A DNA stretch of 64,000 nucleotides from Cyanobacteria bacterium CYA (GTDB taxonomy: Bacteria > Planctomycetota > Phycisphaerae > Phycisphaerales > UBA1924): positions 37,807-101,806 of the forward strand of contig RHKP01000016.1 in the NCBI GenBank assembly GCA_008363215.1. Direction: 5' to 3'. The notes below the pieces were generated by a model. It did no database searches. It was given only the letters and a program-made list of their open reading frames with translations, and was not told where the DNA came from. Below, piece after piece: positions 63,188 through 64,000 of the stretch. Each line of letters starts with the position of its first letter. The first letter of the stretch is position 1. The translations under genes and the position numbers were made by a program.

Positions 63188-64000
63188 GCTGTTCTCCTTC
63201 TGAGGCTGAGGTATGTGCCCGTCAAACCCAAGACGGCGCCCGGTGCGGGCGTCGGAACGCTCGCAGCAAGGCGCAGACCGCCTGTGGCCTGCCACGGAGG
63301 ACCCCCGCCGACCCAATCAATCGCGTCGAAGTAATCGGGAGGCAGAATAGTACTCGAACCCCGCAGGTATCTAATGTGCGAGTTGAGCTCGGCGTCCTCC
63401 AGCCACTCCATTTCTCCTCCCGAGCCGTCGAGCAGACCCCACGGGCTCATCACGCCTGGGTACGAGCCTGTATCCACGTTTTTGTTCGTTCCCGCATTTG
63501 TCTCGCCGATTCCGGGAGGGCCGGGAACCGAGGCTGTGTCACTGGAGTTTGGATAGCGCCAGTAGCCTCCCTCGGCGTCGTTCTTGGCGGGATCCCAGTG
63601 CATCGCCTTGGTCCACTCGTCCAAAGTGGGAATCCAGAACAACGCGTCCGCGTTGTGGTTTAGTTGATCGGTGAAGGACCCGTCCGGGTTTTGGCCGAAC
63701 GTCGAGGTGTCGTACGCGCCGCTCTCGAACGCCCCCTGATCGAGCGACTGTCCGTTCTGAAGCCAGTTGCAGTAGCGAGCCGCGTAGCGCCACCCCATGT
63801 TGGCGGCGTAGTTTTCGGTGCCGTCAAGCGCCCGGTATTGCCCGGTTCCGTGGTCGAACACGATCCACGTACTGGTGAACTCGCTCCAGTTTGTTGGCCC
63901 GTCGTAGTAGGGCGCGTAGGCGTTCACGAACTGCAACCACTGACCCACGGTCACTTCGGTGCGTGCCATGCGATAGCGATAGTCGACGCGCCCCACCGAG
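63160..64000 (-). CDS. Formylglycine-enzyme-like (SUMF1) surface protein, partial
   Basis: The 5' end is outside the window. The visible ~279 residues hold an FGE-sulfatase domain: YRYRMARTEVTVGQWLQFVNAYAP, then ARYCNWLQNG, WIPTLDEWTKA and SPWGLLDGSGGEMEWLEDA. These domains are found in formylglycine-generating enzymes, but the paired active-site cysteines of true FGE are not seen, so it may be a lectin-like or structural variant. The tail VPTPAPGAVLGLTGTYLSLRRR is PEP-CTERM-like but continues ten more residues. Its 3' end overlaps the solenoid gene by 28 bases. Confidence 0.75.
   Translation of the reverse strand, partial: SVGRVDYRYRMARTEVTVGQWLQFVNAYAPYYDGPTNWSEFTSTWIVFDHGTGQYRALDGTENYAANMGWRYAARYCNWLQNGQSLDQGAFESGAYDTSTFGQNPDGSFTDQLNHNADALFWIPTLDEWTKAMHWDPAKNDAEGGYWRYPNSSDTASVPGPPGIGETNAGTNKNVDTGSYPGVMSPWGLLDGSGGEMEWLEDAELNSHIRYLRGSSTILPPDYFDAIDWVGGGPPWQATGGLRLAASVPTPAPGAVLGLTGTYLSLRRRTACRRMEDVN

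Overview
The window reads as a high-GC planctomycete of the class Phycisphaerae. The evidence is: secreted proteins ending either in a short hydrophobic stretch plus RRRR (a PEP-CTERM-like sorting tail) or in an EF-hand/dockerin-like tail of the type 'CPADxNxDGxxxFxDxxAFLAAF..GCP'; eukaryotic-type Ser/Thr kinases; a glycine-rich GH116-type glycosidase with a Tat signal; LDH-like malate dehydrogenase; and many GTG/TTG starts. No rRNA, CRISPR, phage or insertion sequence was recognised. One tRNA (Gly, GCC) is present. The order of genes looks chromosomal and mostly housekeeping.

Layout. 1-2 kb: a partial gene leaving the window, infA, an orphan FecCD-type permease and an isolated atpC. 2-10.5 kb: TPR-sulfotransferase, single-domain asparaginase, TPR protein, a pseudokinase, a frameshifted HEAT-repeat lipoprotein, and a two-gene hutG-hutI histidine-degradation unit. 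10.5-25.5 kb: two PEP-CTERM-like proteins, mdh, asnB, a membrane Ser/Thr kinase, an APC permease-UspA fusion overlapping pcrA, a broken dockerin-tailed gene, a secreted peptidylarginine/agmatine deiminase-like enzyme and a secreted DUF4185-like protein. 25.7-33 kb: rsmG, rodA and PBP2 as one tightly packed minus-strand operon, a membrane-inserted P-loop ATPase, and infC with a rare ATC start and its own terminator. 33-40 kb: GH116-like glycosidase, a decayed dockerin-tailed gene, tRNA-Gly, dsbD and fliM. 40.7-50.2 kb: the nusA-infB-ylxP-rbfA translation operon, extended by an unusual HhH-GPD-like protein and a 1207-residue TPR lipoprotein; the last four genes overlap by 4 bases each. 50.3-58.1 kb: yebC, an unknown small protein, a multiply broken yhhQ, scpB-lipoprotein, DUF58 and transglutaminase genes, and a PilZ-like gene. 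58.3-64 kb: rny, a lipoprotein and, leaving the window, a formylglycine-enzyme-like surface protein followed by a beta-solenoid-like secreted protein.

Themes. Gene expression (infA, infB, infC, nusA, rbfA, rsmG, rny, YebC), envelope building (rodA, PBP2, dsbD, transglutaminase/DUF58) and secretion of sorted surface proteins dominate. Three genes carry apparent lesions (HEAT lipoprotein, dockerin-tailed gene, yhhQ); either there is real decay or the assembly has base errors, and only reads can decide. I do not see a clear self-contained new defence or metabolic system; the most unusual items are the HhH-like protein without the catalytic lysine coupled to rbfA, the membrane-hairpin ATPase, the secreted deiminase with a dockerin-like tail, and the pseudokinase next to TPR proteins.
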